Assembly: GCF_029635795.1 (NCBI RefSeq)
Contig: NZ_CP114280.1
Location: 2,914,001-2,978,000 of the forward strand
Source: Dickeya lacustris
GTDB taxonomy: Bacteria > Pseudomonadota > Gammaproteobacteria > Enterobacterales > Enterobacteriaceae
Direction of reading: 5' to 3'
Length of the DNA stretch: 64,000 nt
Shown: positions 41,961 to 51,262 of the stretch, in pieces
Numbering within the stretch: the stretch's first letter is position 1
Layout of the letters: every line of letters starts with the position of its first letter
Position numbers and translations under genes: made by a program
The notes under the pieces: generated by a model
Told to the model about the DNA's origin: nothing
Database searches by the model: none
What the model saw: only the letters and a program-made list of their open reading frames with translations

Positions 41961-43099
41961 TGCGACGTCAATTCGCCGTGTTGTTTATTCTACAAACCTT
42001 TTTTATTCAACTGGTTTCCGGCATTAACTACGTCACTATTCCGGTGCTGATGAGCCAGCAGGGTAACAGCAATGTGTGGGTCGGGTTGGCCATGTCGTGT
42101 GAGATTATCGGCGTGTTGCTGTTTCACCAGCGCCTTAACCGGTTGCTTAAACGCATCGGCTTCGTCTGGGCTGCGCTCCTGTTGGTGGTGTTACGGGCGG
42201 CATTATGCGTCAGTATGGCCTGGCAGCAGCATTATGCCGGATGGCTGGCGACGATTCTGGGCTATGGCGTGTGTACCGGTATGCAGCTTATCTTGCTGCA
42301 AACCTGGCTAAATCAACTCCCGTTACGGCGTCGCGGGTTGGTGATGGGGCTGTTTTCTGCGGCGCTATCGCTTGGCGTGGCGCTGGGGCCGGTCATACTA
42401 CAGATGCTGCCTTTGTCGATATCGCAACGTTTTTTCCTGACGGCGTGCCTGAGCCTTAGCGCCCTGTCGCTGGTGTGGGTGGCCCGCCGCTGCCCGCCTG
42501 CTGGTGCCGTTTCTCAGGTTCGTTTTCGTTTTGTCTGTCGCCATGCCCGCGCCATTCTGGTTTCAGCTCTGGTGGGCGGCGTCAGTTTCTATGGCCTGCC
42601 TAACTTTTTGATGCTTTATGGTCTCAGTGACGGTTTGGGGGAGGAGCGCGCCTCGTTGTTAATGACCATGTTTATGCTCGGTAGCGTCACGCTGGGTATG
42701 CTCGTCAGCCTGCTATCCGACTGGGTGAACCGACAGTGGATAGTGGTGTGCTGTATTTTCTGTTCGGTGGTCTGTGCGGTATTTCTGGCATTGGCGGTGT
42801 ACTCCGATTATGGCGCAACGCTGTGCCTGCTGTATGTCTGGGGAGGCTGCATGGGCGGGATTTACAGTATCGGGTTGTCGCTGCTGGGCGATCGGTTTCA
42901 CCCGCATCAGCAGATGTCCGCCAGCATGAGCTACACCCTGATGGATTCACTGGGCGGCATTGCCGGGCTCATTAGCATCGGTTTCATGATGGATAGCATG
43001 GGGCCGGAAGGGATGACGCTGGTATTGGTGCTGGTGGGCTGTGCGTTTCTCTGCTATCTGGTCTGGGAGTTGGTGGAACACCAGACGCCATTTCAGTAA
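41957..43099 (+). CDS. MFS transporter
   Basis: 380 residues with about 11-12 hydrophobic helices. MFS-type loop RLNRLLKRIGFVW, LNQLPLRRRGLVMGLFSAA and YSIGLSLLGDRFHPHQQMSA, like sugar- or drug-efflux members of the YcaD type. ATG at 41957 overlaps the upstream stop (ATGA); a second ATG follows directly at 41960. Last gene of the overlapped decarboxylase-ELIC-sensor-transporter set, so the likely cargo is the amine product or its amino acid precursor (inference). Confidence 0.8.
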   Translation: MMRRQFAVLFILQTFFIQLVSGINYVTIPVLMSQQGNSNVWVGLAMSCEIIGVLLFHQRLNRLLKRIGFVWAALLLVVLRAALCVSMAWQQHYAGWLATILGYGVCTGMQLILLQTWLNQLPLRRRGLVMGLFSAALSLGVALGPVILQMLPLSISQRFFLTACLSLSALSLVWVARRCPPAGAVSQVRFRFVCRHARAILVSALVGGVSFYGLPNFLMLYGLSDGLGEERASLLMTMFMLGSVTLGMLVSLLSDWVNRQWIVVCCIFCSVVCAVFLALAVYSDYGATLCLLYVWGGCMGGIYSIGLSLLGDRFHPHQQMSASMSYTLMDSLGGIAGLISIGFMMDSMGPEGMTLVLVLVGCAFLCYLVWELVEHQTPFQ

Positions 43100-43284
43100 T
43101 GACCGCGACCGATAAAGCTGGTGTGGCAGCAGCAGCGTGCGGTCGCACACGGCACATCGGTAATTTGCCCGGGTTAGCTGCACGTCTGCCGGTCTTTTGC
43201 CGATATTTCCCCAAGAGCGCGTGCCCCTTTCCTTTGCACACTGAGGCTATTCGGCACCATTCGACACCATTAAGGAGAAAACCA

Positions 43285-43911
43285 ATGAGCCTTGAAATCA
43301 GTCAGGAAATATTAAAGAAAATCATGACCGCCGCCAGTGCCGACGATCTGGCCTTATTTCAACCGGCGTTACAAAAAGAGTGCCCGACCGCCGGTATCGA
43401 CACGGCGTTACGTTTTGCGCACTTTATCGCCCAGATAGCCCATGAAAGTAATGAACTACGCGCACGCGTTGAAAATTTAAATTACAGCGCCAAGGGGCTG
43501 CGCTCAATATTCGGGCGCTATTTCACCACCGATGAGATGGCCGCCCAGTATGAGCGCAAGCCGGAAGCTATCGCCAATATTGTCTACGCCAACCGCATGG
43601 GAAATGGCGCAACCGAAACGGGTGATGGCTGGAAATACCGTGGCCGGGGGCTGATTCAGTTAACCGGGCGCGATAACTATCAGGCGTGCGGCAACGCCAT
43701 TGGTCAGGATTTGGTCTCCAACCCGGATCGGATTAGCCAAAATCCAGATGTATCCGTCGCTGCGGCGCTGTGGTTTTGGAATAAAAATGGATTGAGTGAG
43801 TATGCAGACCAGGATGACATTAATACCATCACCCGGCGGATCAACGGTGGGTTAAACGGGCTGGTGGATCGCAAAAACTATCTGGCAAAAGCAAAGCGCG
43901 CATTGGGTTAA
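43285..43911 (+). CDS. GH19-family chitinase/endolysin-like enzyme
   Basis: 208 residues, no signal peptide. GH19 signatures: FAHFIAQIAHESNELRA (catalytic Glu), FGRYFTTDEMA, IVYANRMGNG, GWKYRGRGLIQLTGRDNY, SVAAALWFWNKNGL and ITRRINGGLNGL. Such short leaderless members are mostly phage endolysins or domesticated copies, and cut chitin or peptidoglycan. AAGGAG lies just before ATG. Separated by 185 bp from the MFS gene, so it probably has its own promoter. Confidence 0.88.
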   Translation: MSLEISQEILKKIMTAASADDLALFQPALQKECPTAGIDTALRFAHFIAQIAHESNELRARVENLNYSAKGLRSIFGRYFTTDEMAAQYERKPEAIANIVYANRMGNGATETGDGWKYRGRGLIQLTGRDNYQACGNAIGQDLVSNPDRISQNPDVSVAAALWFWNKNGLSEYADQDDINTITRRINGGLNGLVDRKNYLAKAKRALG

Positions 43912-44390
43912 CGTTTATGTGGGCGCGGCGTAACCGGTGGTGCAGAAAGTCACCTGGCCCGGTTACGCCATTAGCAAGAAAGTCACAGCGTGCAGCATAT
44001 ATTCAGTAAATATACAGTATTTTATGTGCATTTTTAAATTAACACATTGAATCTAAACGATTTGATATAAATGATACTAAAGTGATACCAAAATTTTTTT
44101 AAAGTAGAGTTAGGATAAGTTCATCCGCTAAATATAAATAATCTGTACCAGTGTGTGTCACAAACGATGATATTTGATAGTGCTACTTATTCAAATCATC
44201 AGAAATTACAGCAGAGAATTTTTTTATTTTTAGTGTCAATTTTTATGTGGATAATTTTCTTTCAATAGTGAAAGAAATATTGTTTCAGGAATGAACGGTG
44301 ATTCATGACGAACGTCGGAAATCACGAGCTCAGGCAGATAATGCTAATTGAAACGCCGGGGATTTTTTAATTCCATATTCAGGAAAGAGA
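43912..44390. other. 479-bp AT-rich region before the peptide locus
   Basis: Begins with a large hairpin (43927-43969). The rest is markedly AT-rich and holds the promoter of the protease gene; no ORF over 25 codons with an RBS seen. Confidence 0.5.
43927..43969 (+). terminator. Large hairpin after the GH19 gene
   Basis: Perfect 11-bp arms GGCGTAACCGG / CCGGTTACGCC, with an inner GGTG / CACC stem in the loop. No U-run follows, so it may be an RNA-stability element or Rho-assisted terminator. Confidence 0.55.
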
Positions 44391-46358
44391 ATGATGATGA
44401 ACCCATCAAACCATCATGCTGAGTTAGTTGATAATCCACTGACTGGATTACAGCAATTAGGGATAAATGGAGAAGGAATAAAGGTCGCTATTATTGATGG
44501 CGCTATTGATGGTCATCATCCGATTTTGAATCACTTAAAAATAGAGTGTGCTTCTGATAGTGAGAATAACAGTACCTCGCACGGTACGGCTGTGTGCAGC
44601 ATTATTGGTGGACAGGGTGTCGGTATTGCACCTGGCGTAAATATTATCAGTATTCCTGTATTTCATGAAGATAAGCAAGGAAATATACAGGGGTGCTCTG
44701 AACGCGCATTGGCGAAGGCAATTCGTGATGCCCGACTCAGTGGTTGCCATATTATTAATATCAGCGGTGCGTCATTGTCATCAACGGGTCATGGGACGGA
44801 TGAATTACGTAAAGCCGTTGAGGATTGTGAGCAACACGGGATTTTAATTGTTGCCGCCGTCGGTAATGAGGGTCTCAACAGTGAATCGTTACCGGCATCT
44901 ATGGATTTTGTTTTGGCTGTCGGCGCCTGTGATAAAGAGGGATTGCCCGCTTCATTTAATAACTACGGGGTGAAACTAAGAAGGAAAATGTTGCTGGCAT
45001 CAGGTGTCTCAATCCCTGTCGCCACGCCGAATTATGATCTGTCTGTTGTATCCGGTAGCAGTTTTTCTGCTCCTGTGGTGTCAGCCATAGCGGCGCTGCT
45101 GATGGGGGCAATGAAGGTAGCAAACGATCGTCGTGCACCAGAAATGATACGGGACGTGCTGTTTAACACTGCCACCCCGTTAGTGCTGTCAGCGGCAGCG
45201 AATCGGGAGTCAGTGATATACCGATTAAATATTCAGAAATTATTCCGGCGTATAGCACAGGAATTCTATCACCAACCATCAAAAAGGATCGTGACCATGT
45301 CAACTGAAGAAAACACTATTGAGCCTGTGGCGACAGCGCTGCTGGTTCCCTCAATTATCGATACCCATCAGGATGTTATTCCGGCGGGGGAAACCTCTGC
45401 AACACCGGTGAGTACCAGCGTGGATGCGGGCAATGCCGTTGCCGTATCGGTACGTGACAGCGGATTATCTCTGCCGAAAATCAGCGATCCGGCGGCGAAT
45501 CATTATGTCCATGCGCCCGCTCGCCGGATTATGCCGCAGTCTTCCGCCTTGGATGCACGCACGGTTCGCGATCAGGAAAAAATCTTTGCCATCGGCCAGA
45601 TTGGTTATGATTTTGGTACCGAGGCCCGTCTGGACTATTTTACCCAGGTGATGGGAAATAAAAGCGGCTATCCCTTTGACCCGGTTCATATGGCTGAACA
45701 TTTAAATACCGGTGATAACGCTGAACAATCCAATGCGTTGATCTGGACATTAAAAATAGATGGCATTCCCGTTTATGCCATTAAGCCGGATGCGCAATTT
45801 GCTGTGCTGGAATATGCGCGATTAGTGGAATTCCTGTATGAACAGGAAACCAAAGGCGTGGAGCGTGTTTCTATTGCAGGGACGATCAGTGGAGAAACCC
45901 GACTGTTTAATGGCCAGGTTATTCCAACGATTAGCCCGGTATTACGCGGCATGTTTAACTGGGAATCGCAGGATATCTCTAAAATGCTCATGGGTGAAAG
46001 CGCCGTCGGTACGCCGAAATCGAAAGAGCTGGTTAACTTTATTAATCGTATTTACTACGAGCTGCGTAACCGGGGTTATGAATCGAATGAGCGTGCGATT
46101 AACTACGCTGCAACCAATGCCTATCAAATGAAAGAAATCTTTGATGATGCGTTTGCAGAAGGATTATTCCTCAACAAAATCAGCGCAGAGCGTAGCCCGG
46201 TTAGCCGCCCGGAATCAGACTGCTGGGATGTGGTGTTAGAGTTCTTTAATCCGAAAGAGCGCCTGACCGCTGCCCGTAAATTATATCGCTATACCATTGA
46301 TGTCAGCGACGTCATGCCAATTACCATTGGCACCTTGCGTAACTGGCACGCTTATTAA
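44391..46358 (+). CDS. PatA/PatG-like subtilisin (RiPP maturation protease family)
   Basis: 655 residues. The N-terminal S8 domain (1-290) has an intact triad: Asp36 in KVAIIDGAID, His64 in STSHGTAV, Ser224 in SGSSFSAPVV, with oxyanion Asn159 in AAVGNEG. A Thr/Ala/Val-rich linker (300-385) leads to a second domain starting DQEKIFAIGQIGYDFGTEAR, which I recognise from cyanobactin maturation proteases (PatA/PatG family). No signal peptide. Cyanobactin PatA removes the leader; PatG cleaves and macrocyclises (established). An internal Met303 has AAGGA eight bases upstream (45284-45288) and could start a separate C-terminal protein. AT-rich codon use unlike the flanks suggests transfer. Just upstream of a small precursor-like ORF. 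Confidence 0.82.
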   Translation: MMMNPSNHHAELVDNPLTGLQQLGINGEGIKVAIIDGAIDGHHPILNHLKIECASDSENNSTSHGTAVCSIIGGQGVGIAPGVNIISIPVFHEDKQGNIQGCSERALAKAIRDARLSGCHIINISGASLSSTGHGTDELRKAVEDCEQHGILIVAAVGNEGLNSESLPASMDFVLAVGACDKEGLPASFNNYGVKLRRKMLLASGVSIPVATPNYDLSVVSGSSFSAPVVSAIAALLMGAMKVANDRRAPEMIRDVLFNTATPLVLSAAANRESVIYRLNIQKLFRRIAQEFYHQPSKRIVTMSTEENTIEPVATALLVPSIIDTHQDVIPAGETSATPVSTSVDAGNAVAVSVRDSGLSLPKISDPAANHYVHAPARRIMPQSSALDARTVRDQEKIFAIGQIGYDFGTEARLDYFTQVMGNKSGYPFDPVHMAEHLNTGDNAEQSNALIWTLKIDGIPVYAIKPDAQFAVLEYARLVEFLYEQETKGVERVSIAGTISGETRLFNGQVIPTISPVLRGMFNWESQDISKMLMGESAVGTPKSKELVNFINRIYYELRNRGYESNERAINYAATNAYQMKEIFDDAFAEGLFLNKISAERSPVSRPESDCWDVVLEFFNPKERLTAARKLYRYTIDVSDVMPITIGTLRNWHAY

Positions 46359-46571
46359 TGTGACTGATTATTCATATTCGCTATGACGCCATTATGTTCT
46401 GTTTAATTTTGTCTCTGAGTATCGGTGCAATTTATAAATAGACATATTGCAAAAATCATCACTGGTTATTTCGGTGTTAGAATTTAATTGTATTAAATTT
46501 GCCGCTATCTGGTGGCATTAACCTGGGGATGACCCCAAATAAACTGTAAATAAACTCAAGGAGAAATACAC

Positions 46572-46724
46572 ATGAAACTTCCAACTCAGGCTCATAACGT
46601 AAACCGCGCTAACCGTATCGCTGAAGCTAAAGCTACGGGTGTTAACCCTGCATTCTGGGGTGATGTACTGAATGTACTGAAAAAAGCGGGCCAGGGCGCG
46701 CTGGCCGGTGTTCTGAACGGCTAA
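46572..46724 (+). CDS. 50-residue probable RiPP/bacteriocin precursor peptide
   Basis: Reads MKLPTQAHNVNRANRIAEA at the start, a GVNP turn, then an amphipathic C-terminal segment from Trp29 to Gly50 (WGDVLNVLKKAGQGALAGVL). The tail is Gly/Ala/Leu/Val-rich, with two Lys and no Cys, Ser or Thr, so heterocycles are not expected; leader removal, cyclisation or no change are possible. The leader has L-P-x-Q-x3-V-x-R, the spacing I recall in cyanobactin precursor leaders. AAGGAG eight bases before ATG and an excellent terminator 10 bases after the stop show a highly expressed single-gene unit. Codons are those of highly expressed genes, unlike the AT-rich neighbours. Confidence 0.75.
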   Translation: MKLPTQAHNVNRANRIAEAKATGVNPAFWGDVLNVLKKAGQGALAGVLNG

Positions 46725-46733
46725 TCCGCCTAA

Positions 46734-46763
46734 GTGCATGACCTTCGGGTCATGCACTTTTTT
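46734..46763 (+). terminator. Strong terminator of the precursor gene
   Basis: 10-bp perfect stem GTGCATGACC / GGTCATGCAC with TTCG tetraloop, followed by TTTTTT. Confidence 0.93.
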
Positions 46764-46774
46764 GTTTGTACGCC

Positions 46775-46800
46775 AATAAGTAATACCAATAAATAATACC
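46775..46800. repeat. Two 13-bp tandem units after the precursor terminator
   Basis: AATAAGTAATACC and AATAAATAATACC, directly adjacent. Confidence 0.8.
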
Positions 46801-47011
46801 GATATGGCCTGAATAAATGGCCAACGAAATTAAATTTGTATCACGTTATTAACATCAGGGGATACCACGTTTAGCTGAATAACATCATAAAAAATTGATA
46901 TACGCCTTTTATGGGTTATCGCTTTACTCCATGCGCTTTTCTGACTTCTGATGGCGAGGAAGAGTACCACCATAAAAGTAGTGTATTAATTCTCATTGCA
47001 AAGAGGAACCT

Positions 47012-47336
47012 ATGTCTAATAACGGAGTTTTAGTGAACACAGTTATGATTAAAGATCTTAGGCTAAAAAAAATTGAGTCAGGAGGAGCTCTCTGAGCGGA
47101 GCCTTGAATCAAGGTGCTATATTTCAATAGCCACAATAAAAAGGGCTGAATTGGGGAAGCCTGTATCAAGAAAGACACTTCATAAGTTGGCTAAATTTTT
47201 CGACGTTGCCGCAGATAACCTCATCATGCCAGTGCGAGAACGCGGTTGTGATAACTTTAGTTACAATGATTATGTTAATTTTATCTTTTCTGGTTCCTAT
47301 AAAACACTGATTTCACATGATGCAAATAAAAATTAA
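47012..47336 (+). pseudogene. XRE-family helix-turn-helix regulator, frameshifted at an A8 run
   Basis: ATG at 47012 (GAGGA upstream) reads MSNNGVLVNTVMIKDLRLKK, then stops after an 8-base A run (47065-47072). The +1-related frame continues as LSQEELSERSLESRCYISIA, KRAELGKPVSRKTLHKLAKF, a clear XRE HTH, to 47336. One extra A would join them as LRLKKKLSQEELSERS, the normal family sequence. Either a recent pseudogene, a sequencing indel or expression by slippage on the A-run. About 107 residues if restored. Likely regulator of the neighbouring peptide genes. Confidence 0.72.
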
Positions 47337-47374
47337 AAATATCATAACGGCAGTTTTTGTTTTTTGAGGAATAA

Positions 47375-47527
47375 ATGAAATATCTTAATAATAAAAATGG
47401 AGATTTTATGACAGTATGGCACACATCACATAACCAAATGGCATCGGGTTTAAACGGTTTATATTTTTATTCAATGAGTACATCAGCGCCGCCATTCAGA
47501 ATAGAGATTAATGCTGAAGTGGGGTGA
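47375..47527 (+). CDS. Small unrecognised protein, 50 residues
   Basis: MKYLNNKNGDFMTVWHTSHN... ends FRIEINAEVG. GAGGA five to six bases before ATG gives good support for translation. Follows the XRE gene by 38 bp, so it could be co-transcribed. No motif recognised; could be a small effector, an immunity peptide, or the truncated front of a longer gene. Confidence 0.5.
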   Translation: MKYLNNKNGDFMTVWHTSHNQMASGLNGLYFYSMSTSAPPFRIEINAEVG

Positions 47528-47611
47528 TAATACTGATGTGCTGGTTTTTCAGGGAACGGATTGAATCACCCAGGTAAAGGGTGATGCGAGAGTAAAGGGA
47601 CTTACTTTTAA

Positions 47612-47650
47612 TTTTTATGTTGTGTTTTTATGTTGTGTTTTTATTTATAT
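47612..47650. repeat. 13-bp T-rich tandem repeat
   Basis: TTTTTATGTTGTG twice (47612-47624, 47625-47637) then TTTTTATTTATAT. In the 279-bp gap before the AraC-type regulator, which has no ORF. Confidence 0.8.
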
Positions 47651-47806
47651 GGCTTTAGGTGGCTGTTTTTTAAATGGCTTATGGTTTTTATTGCATGTTG
47701 ATATCATTTTTTAAACGAAAAGCATTCCTGGTAATAATCGGTTGTTAATAACACAAGCTATTTCTCTGTAAGTCATCATGGTCTGGCGTGAATAAAGGAT
47801 TTTTCC

Positions 47807-49018
47807 GTGAAAACAGAAAACAAGCTATCTGATATACAGCACAGCATTGCTGATGGAAATATTTCCTCTGGTCGATATGAGCACCATGATTATTCCTGTG
47901 CTTATCCCATCCCGGAATTTATTTTCCTGCCCTCGGCACTGCGTGCGCAATTAGAGACGATGCTCACTAACGGTATGCCATTGTTTTTATCATGTGAGCC
48001 GGGAGCGGATTTATCTGAGGTGATGGCATATATTCGCGCCAGGCTTCAGGCGTCTGATAACCGATATGTTGAGCTCTCATTCGATAAGGATCTGCGTGCG
48101 CAATTAGGCGCTATCGGTGAGGAACTGGCGTCGCACAAACCGCTGACGCTCTGTTTTGGCGGTGTTGATGCGCTTGATGCGTTATGCCAGCAGGAAACGG
48201 TGACGTCTTTGCAACAGGTGTGCCGTGACTATCAAGGTATACGCCTGCTGTTTTGTCTGCATGATGTCGCACCAGACAGCCAGACGACGGCGGAATCGAT
48301 GGCGTATTTGACGTCGGCGCTAGGGGCGCAACGTTTATCCATCCCCGCGCTGAAAGGGCGCACGCAGGATATTAATGAACTGATTCATAGTGCTTGCCTG
48401 GCTTACCGGCAGTCGGCCCGCCAGACATTACACCCGGATGTGTTAGCGCAATTACAGCACTATGACTGGCCGGGTAATGTGCGCCAGTTATGGCAAAGTC
48501 TTGCGCGGCTATTAATGCTCAGTGATGAGGCGGAAATTGATATGCGTCAGGCTGGCCGCATTTTGCCGCATATTATGACGGCCGCGACGGGTGAGGGCGC
48601 AAAGCGGCTGATTAATCGCCCGCTGTGCGATGCGATTTTGCAGCGGAATCATCAGGTTTTACACCAGTTTCACCCGTCGGTTATTAAGGCGTTGATGTAC
48701 CTGGGGGAGCATTTCCAGCGCGAAGTGACACTGATTGAACTGGCGGACAATGCCCACATCAGCCCTTCACACCTCTCTTATTTGCTGAAAAACAGCCTGA
48801 GATTGTCGTTTAAACAGATCTTGAATCAGGTACGCATTTTTTATGCCTGTCAGCGACTCGAATGCCACCCGATGAGCCGCATCACCAATCTTTATCTCGA
48901 TTGCGGTTATGGCGACCTGAGCCACTTCGAGAAGATGTTTAAGCGTTATACCGGGCTGACGCCGATTGAGTTTCGCAAGCAATTTAACCCTGCGGTACTG
49001 CGTGATGAAACCGGGTGA
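47807..49018 (+). CDS. Hybrid regulator: degenerate NtrC-type AAA+ module fused to AraC DNA-binding domain
   Basis: 403 residues. Residues about 40-260 follow the order of a sigma54 activator ATPase but without its active site: the Walker A place reads SCEPGADLSE, Walker B LTLCFGGVDAL, and no GAFTGA loop is seen, yet the sensor-II-type motif YDWPGNVRQL (220-228) is exact. Residues about 295-395 are an AraC/XylS double HTH (VTLIELADNAHISPSHLSYL and ITNLYLDCGYGDLSHFEKMF with GLTPIEFRK). So it should bind DNA and probably activate sigma70 promoters, using the AAA+-like part for oligomerisation or ligand sensing. Located between the peptide locus and pabA. Confidence 0.82.
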   Translation: MKTENKLSDIQHSIADGNISSGRYEHHDYSCAYPIPEFIFLPSALRAQLETMLTNGMPLFLSCEPGADLSEVMAYIRARLQASDNRYVELSFDKDLRAQLGAIGEELASHKPLTLCFGGVDALDALCQQETVTSLQQVCRDYQGIRLLFCLHDVAPDSQTTAESMAYLTSALGAQRLSIPALKGRTQDINELIHSACLAYRQSARQTLHPDVLAQLQHYDWPGNVRQLWQSLARLLMLSDEAEIDMRQAGRILPHIMTAATGEGAKRLINRPLCDAILQRNHQVLHQFHPSVIKALMYLGEHFQREVTLIELADNAHISPSHLSYLLKNSLRLSFKQILNQVRIFYACQRLECHPMSRITNLYLDCGYGDLSHFEKMFKRYTGLTPIEFRKQFNPAVLRDETG

Positions 49019-49213
49019 TAGCCCGGTTTTGAGCCGCTGTGCGCTGGCGTTCACACCCAGCCACGCGGCACGACCCTGCGTTTTACCTCTCTCACGCCTG
49101 CCATTCTCGCCCCTTTTGCCCTGCGGATGCGGTTTTTTCTGCGACGTTTTATGTTATTAACGCCGTTGGCCTACTATCATGGCGTGTCAGCCAATCAGGG
49201 CAATAGATGAAAC

Positions 49214-49789
49214 ATGCTGCTACTTATCGACAACTACGACTCCTTTACCTACAACCTCTATCAGTATTTCTGCGAGCTGGGCGCTCAGGTGCAGGTCAGG
49301 CGTAACGACACGCTGACGCTGGCCGACATCGAACAGTTAGCCCCACAGCAACTGGTGATTTCGCCGGGCCCCTGTACGCCGGATGACGCCGGTATCTCGC
49401 TGGCCGCTATCCACCACTTTGCCGGTAAATTACCGATTCTTGGCGTGTGCCTGGGTCATCAGGCGCTGGGTCAGGTTTTTGGCGCACGCGTGGTGCGGGC
49501 GCGCGAGGTGATGCATGGCAAAACCTCACCGGTGCGTCATACCGCGCAGGGGGTGTTTCGCGGGCTGGCGAATCCGCTGACGGTGACGCGCTATCACTCG
49601 CTGATTCTGGAACACGCCTCGTTGCCCGATTGCTTTGACGTGACCGCCTGGACGGAGCGCGATGGCGCGGTGGATGAGATTATGGGCGTGCGCCACCGTA
49701 CTTTGCCGCTCGAAGGGGTGCAGTTTCACCCGGAAAGTATTCTCAGCCAGCAAGGGCACCAGCTATTGAGAAATTTCCTTGATTTATAG
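49214..49789 (+). CDS. pabA: Aminodeoxychorismate synthase glutaminase subunit
   Basis: 191 residues. Class I glutamine amidotransferase: [28 protein letters not shown], nucleophile Cys in [12 protein letters not shown], His/Glu in [10 protein letters not shown]. Supplies ammonia to PabB for folate synthesis. Marks the return to enterobacterial backbone; in E. coli pabA also precedes argD. Confidence 0.95.
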   Translation: MLLLIDNYDSFTYNLYQYFCELGAQVQVRRNDTLTLADIEQLAPQQLVISPGPCTPDDAGISLAAIHHFAGKLPILGVCLGHQALGQVFGARVVRAREVMHGKTSPVRHTAQGVFRGLANPLTVTRYHSLILEHASLPDCFDVTAWTERDGAVDEIMGVRHRTLPLEGVQFHPESILSQQGHQLLRNFLDL

Positions 49790-49826
49790 CCGGATAACCC
49801 GCGCCACGCGCACTCAGGCAGATTAG

Positions 49827-51134
<1,308 letters not shown>

Positions 51135-51206
51135 CCCTGAAAGGTATCTGAGTCAGGCCCGGCTAGCCTGCCTGACTCGGACGCCGTTACAGCCGTGTGG
51201 TTCACC

Positions 51207-51262
51207 AATATTGTTAAACCGGTATTATTACACCCGTATTGTTACACCGGTATTGTTACACC
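51207..51262. repeat. Four 14-bp tandem units between argD and ulaR
   Basis: AATATTGTTAAACC, GGTATTATTACACC, CGTATTGTTACACC, GGTATTGTTACACC. The last unit overlaps the ulaR stop codon. Confidence 0.9.
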
